Below are positions 7,262 through 15,513 of a stretch of DNA of 64,000 nucleotides, piece by piece; the stretch's first letter is position 1, and each line of letters starts with the position of its first letter. The notes below the pieces were generated by a model. That model worked only from the letters and a program-made list of their open reading frames with translations. It was not told the DNA's origin and made no database searches. The stretch lies in the NCBI GenBank assembly GCA_023389035.1, contig JAEWFC010000023.1, forward strand, positions 248,001 to 312,000. The letters are read 5' to 3'. The position numbers and the translations under genes are program-made. The stretch is from Acidobacteriota bacterium (lineage in GTDB: Bacteria; Acidobacteriota; Blastocatellia; Pyrinomonadales; Pyrinomonadaceae).

Positions 7262-9715
7262 TTATTCCCTGCTTGATGATCCGGAAGAGCTTGGCTGCTG
7301 CGATCGATTTATCGCCTCATCTTCGATCTCACCGCCCGGCGACACCGGAATATCGGCCGGGTTCTTGTACTTCATTCCACGCTCTTCGCTGTCCAACTCT
7401 GCGGGAACGGCCGCAAATGAGCCCGAGTTCGTACTCGGCGGCGTGTAGCCCGGATAATCAACTCGTGAATGGTATATCGCAACCAGCGAGCGGATCATCG
7501 CCTCCCTGATCTGCGTAAGCTCCCTCAGCGTAAGATCGCATTCGTCGAGCTGATCGTCCTGCAATATGGCATCAATTATCTTGGTCACGATGAACCGTAT
7601 GTTTTCGGGATTTGGCTCCGAAAGCGAACGGGCCGCGGCCTCGCAGCTATCAGCGATCATCATTATCGCGGCCTCGCGAAACTGCGGTTTCGGGCCGGGA
7701 TAACGGAAGTCGTTCTCGGAAATGTCGTCGGCCTCACGAGCTTCAGCCTGAGCCTTTTTCAGAAAGTAATGCAGTGTCCGCGTTCCGTGGTGCTGCGGAA
7801 TAAAATCGATTATCCGCTGAGGGAGCCCCATCTCCTTCGCCAGTTTCGTGCCGTAGGTGACGTGGCTGATGATGATCTTCGCGCTCTGTACAGGCTTTAG
7901 CTTGTCGTGCGGATTCTTGCCGAGCTGGTTCTCGACGAAATGCTCAGGTGCGGCCGATTTCCCGATATCGTGATAAAGAGCCCCGATACGGGCGAGCAAG
8001 GCATTGCCGCCGACGATGCGACATGCCTCCTCAGCTAGCTGCCCGACGGCGTGGGAATGCTGGTTGGTTCCGGGAGCTCGCAAAGCGAGTTGGCCAAGTG
8101 CCGGAAGGTCGGCGTTTGAAAGTTCGAGCAATTTCACATCGGTCAGAATGCCGAACAAAGATTCACAGATCGGCATAAAGACCGCGGTAAATGCAGCAGT
8201 GATAATCCCGCTCGCGAGCCCGCACGCGACAGCCAGCAAAACGGTGTTCAGAATGAAAGGCTGCTGCGTATAGCCGATAACAGCTATAGCAAGCAAGGCA
8301 CAAGTGCCGCCGACCAAGGCCCCGGCGATCGTGACGGTCTGACGATTGCGGTAGCGGCCGATCCCATACACGGCCACCGAAGATCCGAGAGCCGCATAAA
8401 CTGCAAATTCAAGCCCTCGCGGTGCCATAAAACCGGCAATGAGTGCCAGGAAGAGCCCCGTGAACAACGCGGTCCGCCGATCTGCCAACAGCGTCATTAA
8501 AAGGCTGCCGAATGCAAAAGGCACTGCGAACGACCAAAGATTTGGGTCATTCAGCGGCGGGTTAACGTTCTGCGAGGCGGTGAATTCAGCCAATCGGAAA
8601 AATATCGCCATCAGCACTGTCTGTGAGATCACGATGAACCCAAACAACGCAAATGTTTTCGTCTCCGAGAGAGCGAGTCGCGGGACTATTCCTCGGTGCT
8701 CGATAAACTTCCACGCCGACCAGAACAATGCGGTTACAAGCACTAGAAGCCCGATAAACCGATTGATCTGCCGCGTATCTGCGCTGTAACTTGCGACAGC
8801 CTGGATCTGTGACATGATCTCGGGCGTTATCTTGGTCCCTTGGACGGCAATATTCTGGCCGCGTTTCAGAGAGATCGAACTCGGCCCAACCGTGGCCGCT
8901 TCGTTGTTGCGTGCGTTCTCGGTCGCTGCAGAATCGTATATAACACTCGGCTGGATAAGTGGAGCGACTGCAGAGTTTAGGGCTTCGATCTCCTGTTCCG
9001 AAAGGCTCCGTATCTGTTTGAGATCTTCGAGCAATTTAGCACGTGCCTGGGACACCGACCGCCAGACGGAGACGGGATTCTGGACCGTCCGCTCGTCTGA
9101 GGGGCGCTGTCGGTCTATGACTCTAACGTAAGGCTGAAGCGATTCAGCGTCTTGATCGCTGTAAATATCACCGCTCGCATTCTCACGAAGTACCCTTGCG
9201 ATCGATTCGTATTCGGCGGAAGTGAAGCGGCGTGATGATAGCACTCGTCCGATTTCCGTCCCCGAAGCTCCCGGCCATAAAGGAGCACTCGAACTGTTGG
9301 TATTGCCTCGGTTAGCGTTGTTGGCAGCATCCGAACGGCGCTGAAGATTCTCCCATGACGTGCGAAAATTCTGCACCGCTTCTTCGGGCCGACGCGATTC
9401 GTATACGAAGATCGGGAAGACCGAGTCACGAGCGCTCGCACGGGCGGCCTCCGTAGCGGCCTCATCGACAAAATAGATATCTGCAGGTGACGTTATCGTC
9501 TCGCGGGCGATGTCGTTAACGGCGTATCCCGCGGAAGCCGTTTGCCACCACGGATTATGTATAAGCAGCGTCGTTGCAAGCGAAAGCGAGACAAAGCCGA
9601 TCCAGAACCGCTGACGTTCGGTCAGGTCGCGGAATGGCTTTATTACGGCCTCGAGCGCGGCTTCCGCACGCTGAACTATCGCCGGCTGCTTTTTGGGAAC
9701 GGGTCGTTTATTCAC
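7262..9715 (-). CDS. 7TM receptor with HD domain, probable cyclic-di-AMP phosphodiesterase (PgpH type)
   Basis: The 817-residue protein has one N-terminal transmembrane helix (FWIGFVSLSLATTLLI). An extracytoplasmic 7TMR-HDED-like region of about 280 residues follows, then seven transmembrane helices (about 330-520) and a cytoplasmic HD domain. HD metal ligands are visible in HSHAVGQ, LYHDIGK, ISHVTYG, PQHHGT and ADSCEAAARS. Family members such as Listeria PgpH hydrolyse c-di-AMP, so turnover of that messenger is inferred here. The start is GTG at 9715, immediately after the hflX stop codon, indicating translational coupling. The usual ybeY neighbour is not present. The C-terminal tail after YPGYTPPSTNSG is variable and probably disordered. 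Confidence 0.88.
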   Translation of the reverse strand: MNKRPVPKKQPAIVQRAEAALEAVIKPFRDLTERQRFWIGFVSLSLATTLLIHNPWWQTASAGYAVNDIARETITSPADIYFVDEAATEAARASARDSVFPIFVYESRRPEEAVQNFRTSWENLQRRSDAANNANRGNTNSSSAPLWPGASGTEIGRVLSSRRFTSAEYESIARVLRENASGDIYSDQDAESLQPYVRVIDRQRPSDERTVQNPVSVWRSVSQARAKLLEDLKQIRSLSEQEIEALNSAVAPLIQPSVIYDSAATENARNNEAATVGPSSISLKRGQNIAVQGTKITPEIMSQIQAVASYSADTRQINRFIGLLVLVTALFWSAWKFIEHRGIVPRLALSETKTFALFGFIVISQTVLMAIFFRLAEFTASQNVNPPLNDPNLWSFAVPFAFGSLLMTLLADRRTALFTGLFLALIAGFMAPRGLEFAVYAALGSSVAVYGIGRYRNRQTVTIAGALVGGTCALLAIAVIGYTQQPFILNTVLLAVACGLASGIITAAFTAVFMPICESLFGILTDVKLLELSNADLPALGQLALRAPGTNQHSHAVGQLAEEACRIVGGNALLARIGALYHDIGKSAAPEHFVENQLGKNPHDKLKPVQSAKIIISHVTYGTKLAKEMGLPQRIIDFIPQHHGTRTLHYFLKKAQAEAREADDISENDFRYPGPKPQFREAAIMMIADSCEAAARSLSEPNPENIRFIVTKIIDAILQDDQLDECDLTLRELTQIREAMIRSLVAIYHSRVDYPGYTPPSTNSGSFAAVPAELDSEERGMKYKNPADIPVSPGGEIEDEAINRSQQPSSSGSSSRE

Positions 9716-11425
9716 TTACAATGCAGAATTGGCTGTATCGGTTTCTGGGGTCAATTCCCTTTCGATACGTGTTCCGATCCTTTCAGTCAAAGGCCGCAGG
9801 GATTCGCGTTTAACAGCTGAAAGTGTCACGGTGTCGATATGCTTGTCAAGCGAGATCGACCTCTGGAGTTCTTCTGTCTCGTCCGGCGTAAGCAGGTCGA
9901 TCTTGTTTAACACCAGTATTTGCGGGATCTTATCCAGCTCCAGGTCCTTGAGGATAGTATCGACCGATCGGATCTGCTGTAAGGCTCGCGGATTCGAAGA
10001 ATCGACTACATGAACTAATAGGTCCGAGTCCGAGATCTCCTCGAGTGTGGCACGGAATGCTGCGACCAAGGCCTCAGGCAGATCGCGGATAAAGCCGACC
10101 GTGTCGTTAATGATCACTTCCTGGTCGTACGGCAGACGCAAGCGCCGAGACGTAGGGTCGAGCGTCGCGAACATCTTCTTTTCAGCGTACACCTCTGATT
10201 GCGTCAAAGTATTGAGCAGCGTGGACTTACCAGCATTTGTATAGCCGACGAGCGATATCAGCGGCAGACGTTTCTGCGTTCTGACCTTGCGGCGTTCCTG
10301 TCTCTGACGGCCCAGCGCATCGACCTGTTTTTCGAGTTGAGCGATGCGATCGCGGACGCGGCGACGGTCCGTTTCGAGCTTTGTTTCACCGGGCCCGCGG
10401 CCGCCGATGCCACCCGCAAGTCTTGAAAACGCAGAGTTTTGCCCTACGACAAGACGCGGCAAAAGATACTTCAGCTGGGCCAGCTCGACCTGCAATTTAC
10501 CCTCCCGGCTTTGGGCCCGCTGAGCGAAAATATCCAGGATCAACTGAGGGCGATCAATGACCTTTAGGTCGGTGGCGTTCGATAGGCTCCGCACCTGTGC
10601 GGGCGAGAGCTCTGTATCAAACACGATAAGATCGGCACCAAGCCGCATCGAGCGGACAAGGAGATCCTCAAGTTTTCCGCGGCCCAGAACCGTTTTGGGA
10701 TCGATCTGTGGCCGCCGCTGGATCAGCTTATCCATGACGAGGACGTCTGCGGACGTTGCAAGCTCCTCGAGCTCGGCCATGGACTCCTCAGCATCATCGA
10801 TGTCACCGGTCGTAACTCCAACTAAAATGGCACGTTCGCGTTTCGTCTGCTTTGCCCGGGCAGACAGCCTGACGCGGGCCATTTCGCTTTCCAGGGAGTT
10901 GATAAGGGCCGTAAAATCGGTGTCGAGCTGTGATGGGATGTTGGGCTCAAGAAACTCGTAAGGCAGCGAATCCCCGTTGTTTTGCAGGGCGTCAGCACTT
11001 GTCGGCAGCAAATGAGCTGAGTAGACCATTCCCGGCAATCCGGTCCTACGGTCGACCTGAATTATGGACATAAGGTCGAGACGGAGCAGGGCAAGGTCCG
11101 TCAGGTCGTCCTGGGTAAGCTTTTCTTCGAGCAGGTGCGTGTGGACACAACGAAGGCCGCGAAAGCGGTCCGTAGCGGCTCGGGTTCGCCCGAAGTCCGG
11201 CATTTCCAAGCGCTTAGCGGTGCCTACCATCACGTATTCGACACGTCCTTTTCGGTCGAGGAGCACGCCGATCTGGCGTCCTGTCTCGTGTGAGATCTCG
11301 GATAGCTGGCGGGCTAGTTCCTGGGAGACTATCTGGTCCGCCGGGACACGGCGTGTGGAAAGCCGTTCGATCCTGCGGAGCTGGTTTTGTTTCAGGCCCT
11401 GTACAAAGCCGGTGACGCTGCTGAT
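9716..11425 (-). CDS. hflX: GTPase HflX (long form), probable ATC start
   Basis: This ribosome-associated GTPase rescues or splits stalled ribosomes. Visible elements are the N-terminal HflX domain (VGVTTGD, DLIVFDTELSPAQVRSL, LAQLKYLLPRL, GGIGGRGPGETKLE) and the G domain (G1 GYTNAGKS, G3 DTVGF, G4 NKID). The reading frame matches the long HflX family upstream to GLKQNQLRRIERL, but ATG, GTG and TTG are absent there until GTG at 11266. A GGAGGT Shine-Dalgarno (11436-11441) lies 9-10 nt before an ATC codon at 11425-11423. That gives 569 residues, and a GTG start at 11266 would remove 53 conserved-looking residues. The stop abuts the GTG of the downstream HD gene. Confidence 0.93.
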   Translation of the reverse strand: MSSVTGFVQGLKQNQLRRIERLSTRRVPADQIVSQELARQLSEISHETGRQIGVLLDRKGRVEYVMVGTAKRLEMPDFGRTRAATDRFRGLRCVHTHLLEEKLTQDDLTDLALLRLDLMSIIQVDRRTGLPGMVYSAHLLPTSADALQNNGDSLPYEFLEPNIPSQLDTDFTALINSLESEMARVRLSARAKQTKRERAILVGVTTGDIDDAEESMAELEELATSADVLVMDKLIQRRPQIDPKTVLGRGKLEDLLVRSMRLGADLIVFDTELSPAQVRSLSNATDLKVIDRPQLILDIFAQRAQSREGKLQVELAQLKYLLPRLVVGQNSAFSRLAGGIGGRGPGETKLETDRRRVRDRIAQLEKQVDALGRQRQERRKVRTQKRLPLISLVGYTNAGKSTLLNTLTQSEVYAEKKMFATLDPTSRRLRLPYDQEVIINDTVGFIRDLPEALVAAFRATLEEISDSDLLVHVVDSSNPRALQQIRSVDTILKDLELDKIPQILVLNKIDLLTPDETEELQRSISLDKHIDTVTLSAVKRESLRPLTERIGTRIERELTPETDTANSAL

Positions 11426-11735
11426 ACGATCTGAACCTCCAAAATGCCATTATACCAAATTTTCGAGATGGCGATGGCGCCCGCGAACTCCACTGCGTCT
11501 GCTATCTGGGTCATTTTGATACAAATTAAGCCTGCTTTTCGAGATCGCAATGGGTCATTTTGAGCCACGTGTGTCAAAAGTGCGCTCGCGAGACTCACGG
11601 CCAAGAATGTGGTTAAAGTGATGGTTGAAGTTCGGCTATCCGCTGGCACCGTGACCTCGAACATTTGCCTCGCAATTCCTTTTTGGTCATACTTTTTATT
11701 TACGGACAGCGGCAAAAAACTCCCTCGGGCGACTT
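11426..11735. repeat. Intergenic region with short direct repeats
   Basis: About 310 bp between divergent hflX and the malic enzyme gene contain no convincing gene. GGGTCATTTTGA occurs at 11508-11519 and 11552-11563. Each copy is preceded by a related segment, TTTTCGAGATGGCGATGG (11460-11477) and TTTTCGAGATCGCAATGG (11536-11553). The repeats are direct and imperfect. No transposase fragment was seen. Confidence 0.45.
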
Positions 11736-13172
11736 ATGAGCACACCAACACCCAACGCAAGCTACAGCCTTACTCTCCGCGTAAAGATCCATAACAAACC
11801 GGGTCAGCTCGGGAAGATTACGACGGCCATTGGCGAGGCTGGCGGTGACATCGAGGGTATCGATATCGTAAGTGTCGGGAAGGACTTTCTTATCCGCGAC
11901 ATCACGGTTAACGCGGCGAGCGAGAATCATGATCAGCTGATCATCGAGACCGTCGAGGCGATCGACGGCGTTGAGGTGGTAAATGTCTCCGACCGCACCT
12001 TCCTGATGCATCTCGGCGGGAAGATCGAGATCCAGTCTAAGATGCAGCTGAAGACGCGTTCTGACCTCTCGATGGCGTACACGCCGGGCGTTGCGCGCGT
12101 TTGCGAAGCGATCCACAAGGACCCTGAAAAGGCTTTCAACCTGACGATCAAAAAGAACACCGTCGCGGTCATCTCCGACGGCACGGCCGTGCTTGGCCTG
12201 GGCGATATCGGACCTGCCGCTGCGATGCCGGTCATGGAGGGAAAGTGTCAGCTGTTCAAGGAATTCGGCGGCGTCGATGCCTTTCCGATCTGCCTCAACA
12301 CCAAGGACCCGCACGAGATCGTACAGACGATCAAGAACATCTCCGTCGCTTTCGGCGGCATAAATCTGGAGGACATCTCGGCTCCGCGCTGCTTTGAGAT
12401 CGAGGAGCGGCTTAAGGAAGAGCTGGATATTCCAGTCTTTCATGATGACCAGCACGGCACTGCTGTGGTCGTGCTTGCGGCGCTCATCAATGCCTTAAAG
12501 ATCGTCGGCAAGCGGATGGAAGATGTGAAGCTTGTGGTCAACGGCATCGGTGCGGCAGGCGTTGCTTGTTCAAAGATCGTGATGGCCGCCGGGGTCAAAA
12601 ACATAATCGGCTGCGACCGAACCGGAGCGATCTACAGCGGCCGCGTCGAAGGTATGAACTGGGTCAAGGACTGGTACGCCCGGAACACTAATCCCGATGG
12701 CGAACAAGGAACGCTTCACGAAGTGATCCGGGGAGCAGATGTGTTCTTCGGGCTTTCGGGGCCGGGAGTGCTTACGCCGGACGACCTTAAGACGATGGCG
12801 AAAGATCCGATCATTTTTGCGATGGCGAATCCGGTGCCTGAGATAATGCCCGAAGACGCCCAGGGACTGGTCGGCGTGATGGCGACCGGACGATCTGATT
12901 ATCCTAACCAGATCAACAATGTGTTATGCTTTCCGGGAATCTTCCGTGGAGCGTTGAACTGCAGGGCCTCGCGTATCAATGAGGCAATGAAGCTGGCGGC
13001 GGCACATGCGATCGCAGAGATCATCGGGCCTGACGAGCTTCATCCGGATTACATCATTCCGTCCGTGTTCGATCGCAGGGTCGGAGATGCAGTTGCCGAA
13101 CGGGTGGAAGATGCGGCGTATGAATCGGGTGTCGCGCGTCGTTTGCGATCGACGGTTGATTCGGAATTCTGA
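11736..13172 (+). CDS. NAD(P)-dependent malic enzyme with N-terminal ACT domain
   Basis: This 478-residue enzyme decarboxylates malate to pyruvate, feeding anaplerosis and NAD(P)H supply. Residues 8-85 form an ACT domain (LRVKIHNKPGQLGKITTAIGEAGGDIEGIDI), likely an allosteric sensor of an amino acid or another small ligand. The malic domain follows (AYTPGVARVCEAI, VISDGTAVLGLGDIGPAAAMPVMEGK, FHDDQHGTAVVVLAALINAL). The NAD-binding domain has NGIGAAGVACSKI, FGLSGPGVL and FAMANPVPEI. The ATG at 11736 has only a weak Shine-Dalgarno. The gene appears to lead a short rightward run with the hemolysin III and DUF72 genes. Confidence 0.95.
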   Translation: MSTPTPNASYSLTLRVKIHNKPGQLGKITTAIGEAGGDIEGIDIVSVGKDFLIRDITVNAASENHDQLIIETVEAIDGVEVVNVSDRTFLMHLGGKIEIQSKMQLKTRSDLSMAYTPGVARVCEAIHKDPEKAFNLTIKKNTVAVISDGTAVLGLGDIGPAAAMPVMEGKCQLFKEFGGVDAFPICLNTKDPHEIVQTIKNISVAFGGINLEDISAPRCFEIEERLKEELDIPVFHDDQHGTAVVVLAALINALKIVGKRMEDVKLVVNGIGAAGVACSKIVMAAGVKNIIGCDRTGAIYSGRVEGMNWVKDWYARNTNPDGEQGTLHEVIRGADVFFGLSGPGVLTPDDLKTMAKDPIIFAMANPVPEIMPEDAQGLVGVMATGRSDYPNQINNVLCFPGIFRGALNCRASRINEAMKLAAAHAIAEIIGPDELHPDYIIPSVFDRRVGDAVAERVEDAAYESGVARRLRSTVDSEF

Positions 13173-13182
13173 GGCAGTAGAA

Positions 13183-13827
13183 ATGTTAACGAGCAGGCTC
13201 GAACAATTATCCGTCGAAGAGGTCGCAAATTCCCTGACGCACGGATTCGGGCTGCTGCTGAGCATCGCAGGGTTCTTTATCCTGCTGGCCTTCGCCATCA
13301 GCAAGGGTGACGCATGGCACGTCGCGAGTGCCGTGGTCTATGGTTCATCGCTGATAATTCTTTACGCCGCATCGACCTTTTACCATTCCGAATCGCTTCC
13401 CGAACGTAAACATACTCTGCAGCTCGTCGATCATTGCTGCATCTACCTGCTCATCGCCGGAAGCTATACGCCCTTCCTTCTGATCGTTCTCAGAGAGAGT
13501 TTTGGGTTTGGGCTGCTCGCCTTCGTTTGGGCATTCGCGGCCTTCGGCATTGCGATGAAGGTGATCTTTCGCGGCCGTTTCAATGCGGTCGGTGTGGTCT
13601 CGTATCTGGCAATGGGCTGGATCGGCGTGCTTGTTATCCAGCCGCTCTACGCAGCTCTCGGTGTCGGCCCGATACTTCTTGCGATCGCTGGCGGGCTCAG
13701 CTATTCGATCGGTGTGATCTTTTTCGGCTGGCACAGCCTAAAACATCATCACGCCATCTGGCATGTTTTCGTTCTCGGCGGCAGCGTCATCCATTACCTC
13801 GCGATCCTGCTGTACGTAATGCCGTAG
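13183..13827 (+). CDS. Hemolysin III / PAQR-family membrane protein
   Basis: This is a 214-residue inner-membrane protein with seven predicted transmembrane helices. The family pattern includes EEVANSLTHGFGLLLS near the N-terminus, a central YAASTFYHS, LVDHCCIYLLIAGSYTPF, and the C-terminal HAIWHVFVLGGSVIHY. The conserved His and Asp residues resemble the metal site of PAQR proteins. The frame extends upstream into the malic enzyme gene, but ATG 13183 gives the standard family N-terminus and begins 10 nt after the previous stop. Despite the family name, haemolytic activity should not be assumed. Its role in bacteria is poorly defined. Confidence 0.92.
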   Translation: MLTSRLEQLSVEEVANSLTHGFGLLLSIAGFFILLAFAISKGDAWHVASAVVYGSSLIILYAASTFYHSESLPERKHTLQLVDHCCIYLLIAGSYTPFLLIVLRESFGFGLLAFVWAFAAFGIAMKVIFRGRFNAVGVVSYLAMGWIGVLVIQPLYAALGVGPILLAIAGGLSYSIGVIFFGWHSLKHHHAIWHVFVLGGSVIHYLAILLYVMP

Positions 13828-13843
13828 TTCCCTTAGCCTCGGT

Positions 13844-14578
13844 ATGACTTCCCGCATACAGATCGGCACCTGCGGCTTCGGCCGAACAAAAAAGCCGGAC
13901 TACATCAAGCAGCTCTCAGCCGTCGAGATCCAGCACGTCTTCTACAAACCGCCGCAAATAAAAACGCTCGAGAAATGGCGGGCTGAGATGCCCAACGATT
14001 TTGAGTTCACTCTGAAAGCGTTTCAGATGATCACGCACGAGCCGGGCACACCGACATATCGGCGGCTGAAACGCGATCTTACAGAAAAGGAAGAGAACGA
14101 GGCAGGGGCATTCAAGCCGACCGACATGGTCCGCGAGGCTTGGGAGACGACGCTTGCGTGTGCAAAGGCCCTGGGAACTCGCACGATCCTCTTTCAGTGC
14201 CCAGCGAAGTTCAAACAGACGGAAGAAAATATCGAGAACATGCGGAAGTTCTTCGGCTCGATCAAGAGCAAGAAGATGAACTTCGTCTGGGAGCCTCGCG
14301 GGAACACTTGGGAACCGGACGTGATAAAAGAGATCTGCGACGAGCTGGGCCTGTGGCATGTCGTCGATCCCTTTAAGGCGATCACGACGACGCCCGACCG
14401 CTGTTACTTCCGACTGCATGGCATCGACGGGTGGCGGTATAAGTACGAAGAAGGCGAGCTGGAAGAGCTCGTATCGCTGCTGCCAAAGCGAAAGCTTTCA
14501 TATGTGGTCTTCAATAACCGTGAGATGTTTGAGGACGCGTTGAGGTTCAAAAAGATCGTTCAAGAGATACGCGGCTGA
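13844..14578 (+). CDS. DUF72 domain protein (TIM-barrel-like)
   Basis: This 244-residue member of the DUF72/YecE family has GTCGFG at the N-terminus, VEIQHVFYKPPQIKTLEKWRAEMPNDFEFTLKA, a central TILFQCPAKFKQTEENIENMRKFF, FVWEPRGNTW, and a C-terminal YFRLHGIDGWRYKY with SYVVFNN. These match the family core. The fold is a TIM barrel, and the biochemical function is not established. It begins 16 nt after the hemolysin III gene and is probably co-transcribed with it. Confidence 0.9.
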   Translation: MTSRIQIGTCGFGRTKKPDYIKQLSAVEIQHVFYKPPQIKTLEKWRAEMPNDFEFTLKAFQMITHEPGTPTYRRLKRDLTEKEENEAGAFKPTDMVREAWETTLACAKALGTRTILFQCPAKFKQTEENIENMRKFFGSIKSKKMNFVWEPRGNTWEPDVIKEICDELGLWHVVDPFKAITTTPDRCYFRLHGIDGWRYKYEEGELEELVSLLPKRKLSYVVFNNREMFEDALRFKKIVQEIRG

Positions 14579-14781
14579 TCAAATTGGGGAATTTTGACCC
14601 CGCCTGTACCTGCACGCATACGCATTTTTCCCATTTCCACACAGATGGCACGGCAAAGCGGTGAATATCGGTGACTAACCGCGTTAAACGGTCAGGCACG
14701 CTGCTTGCAATTGTCTCGCTGGCGACCGTGCGTGCCCCAAGCAAATTCGTTAGTTGCACGGTATCGCAACGGTTCCCACAT
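14579..14781 (+). other. Structured leader before the outer-membrane protein gene
   Basis: This 203-nt stretch carries complementary segments. ACTAAC (14674-14679) pairs with GTTAGT (14749-14754), and GGCACGC (14695-14701) with GCGTGCC (14730-14736). GCTTG (14703-14707) could cross-pair with CAAGC (14738-14742), as in a pseudoknot. An in-frame GTG at 14671 could extend the downstream protein, but ATG 14782 gives a clean signal peptide. Confidence 0.35.
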
Positions 14782-15513
14782 ATGAGAGTTCTCACAAACA
14801 GGCTGGGCCGTCTTGCGAAGTCGGCAGCGATCATTTCCCTTTCATTCTTTTTCATCCACCACGCCGATGCTCAGTCGGCCCTTTTCAATATTCCGACCGC
14901 CGACATTCTCGGCAAAGGCGAAAAGTACGTTGAGGCCGATCTTGATATCAACTTCGCGAGGCTTAGCGACGGCGGCTGGCAGAGCTTTGGTTTTGCGGGC
15001 GTCTATGGCGTAGCGAAAAACGCCGAGGTCGGCGTGAACGCATATCTGGTGCGGTCCGCTGACGGTTACGAATCTCTCGAACTGCAGCCGAATTTCAAAT
15101 ACCGCTTTTACAAGAGCGAGGAAAACGGCGTCACGGCATCTGCCGGAGCGATCGGCTATCTGCCGGCATCGCGTCGGGCGGCGAGCGACGCATCGGCCTC
15201 GGTCTATGTAATGGCTTCGAAGGAATTCAAGAAAAGCTGGACGCCTAGATTTTCCGCCGGTGCGTATCAACTGGTAGGCACGTCTGCCGACGACGGCGAC
15301 AGACGCGGGCTTATGCTGGGAGTCGAGCAGCCGGTACACAGCCGTGTAAGCCTGATCGCAGACTGGAACTCCGGCAAGAACCGATTCGGATATTCAGCCG
15401 CGGGCGTGGGTATCACGCTGACCAAAAACAGTTATCTATATTCGGCCTATTACTTCGGCAATGAAGGACGCGGGAACAACTCGCTGGGGGTATATTATGG
15501 ATTCAGTTTCTAA
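14782..15513 (+). CDS. Predicted outer-membrane beta-barrel protein, function unknown
   Basis: This 243-residue protein has a signal peptide of about 30 residues (MRVLTNRLGRLAKS, then IISLSFFFIHHADA). The mature part begins QSALFNIPTADILGKGEKYVEADLDINF. It consists of alternating hydrophobic/polar strands rich in Gly, Tyr and Phe (FGFAGVYGVAKNAEVGVNAYLV, FSAGAYQLVGT, FGYSAAGVGITL) and ends in Phe (GVYYGFSF), as many outer-membrane barrels do. I do not recognise a named family with certainty. The start at 14782 is preferred over GTG 14671 because of the signal peptide. The 3' end overlaps the next gene, a c-di-GMP enzyme, by 17 nt, so the two are probably translated together. Confidence 0.75.
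   Translation: MRVLTNRLGRLAKSAAIISLSFFFIHHADAQSALFNIPTADILGKGEKYVEADLDINFARLSDGGWQSFGFAGVYGVAKNAEVGVNAYLVRSADGYESLELQPNFKYRFYKSEENGVTASAGAIGYLPASRRAASDASASVYVMASKEFKKSWTPRFSAGAYQLVGTSADDGDRRGLMLGVEQPVHSRVSLIADWNSGKNRFGYSAAGVGITLTKNSYLYSAYYFGNEGRGNNSLGVYYGFSF

Noticed and set aside
11392..11715. Minus-strand open frame of 107 codons upstream of hflX
   Set aside because: It overlaps the HflX N-terminal coding stretch in another frame and shows no coding pattern.
14600..14700. Possible c-di-GMP-I (GEMM) riboswitch before the barrel/GGDEF-EAL pair
   Set aside because: A GGCACGGCAAAGC segment is reminiscent, but the conserved two-part core and spacing are not present. Kept only as an unclassified structured leader.
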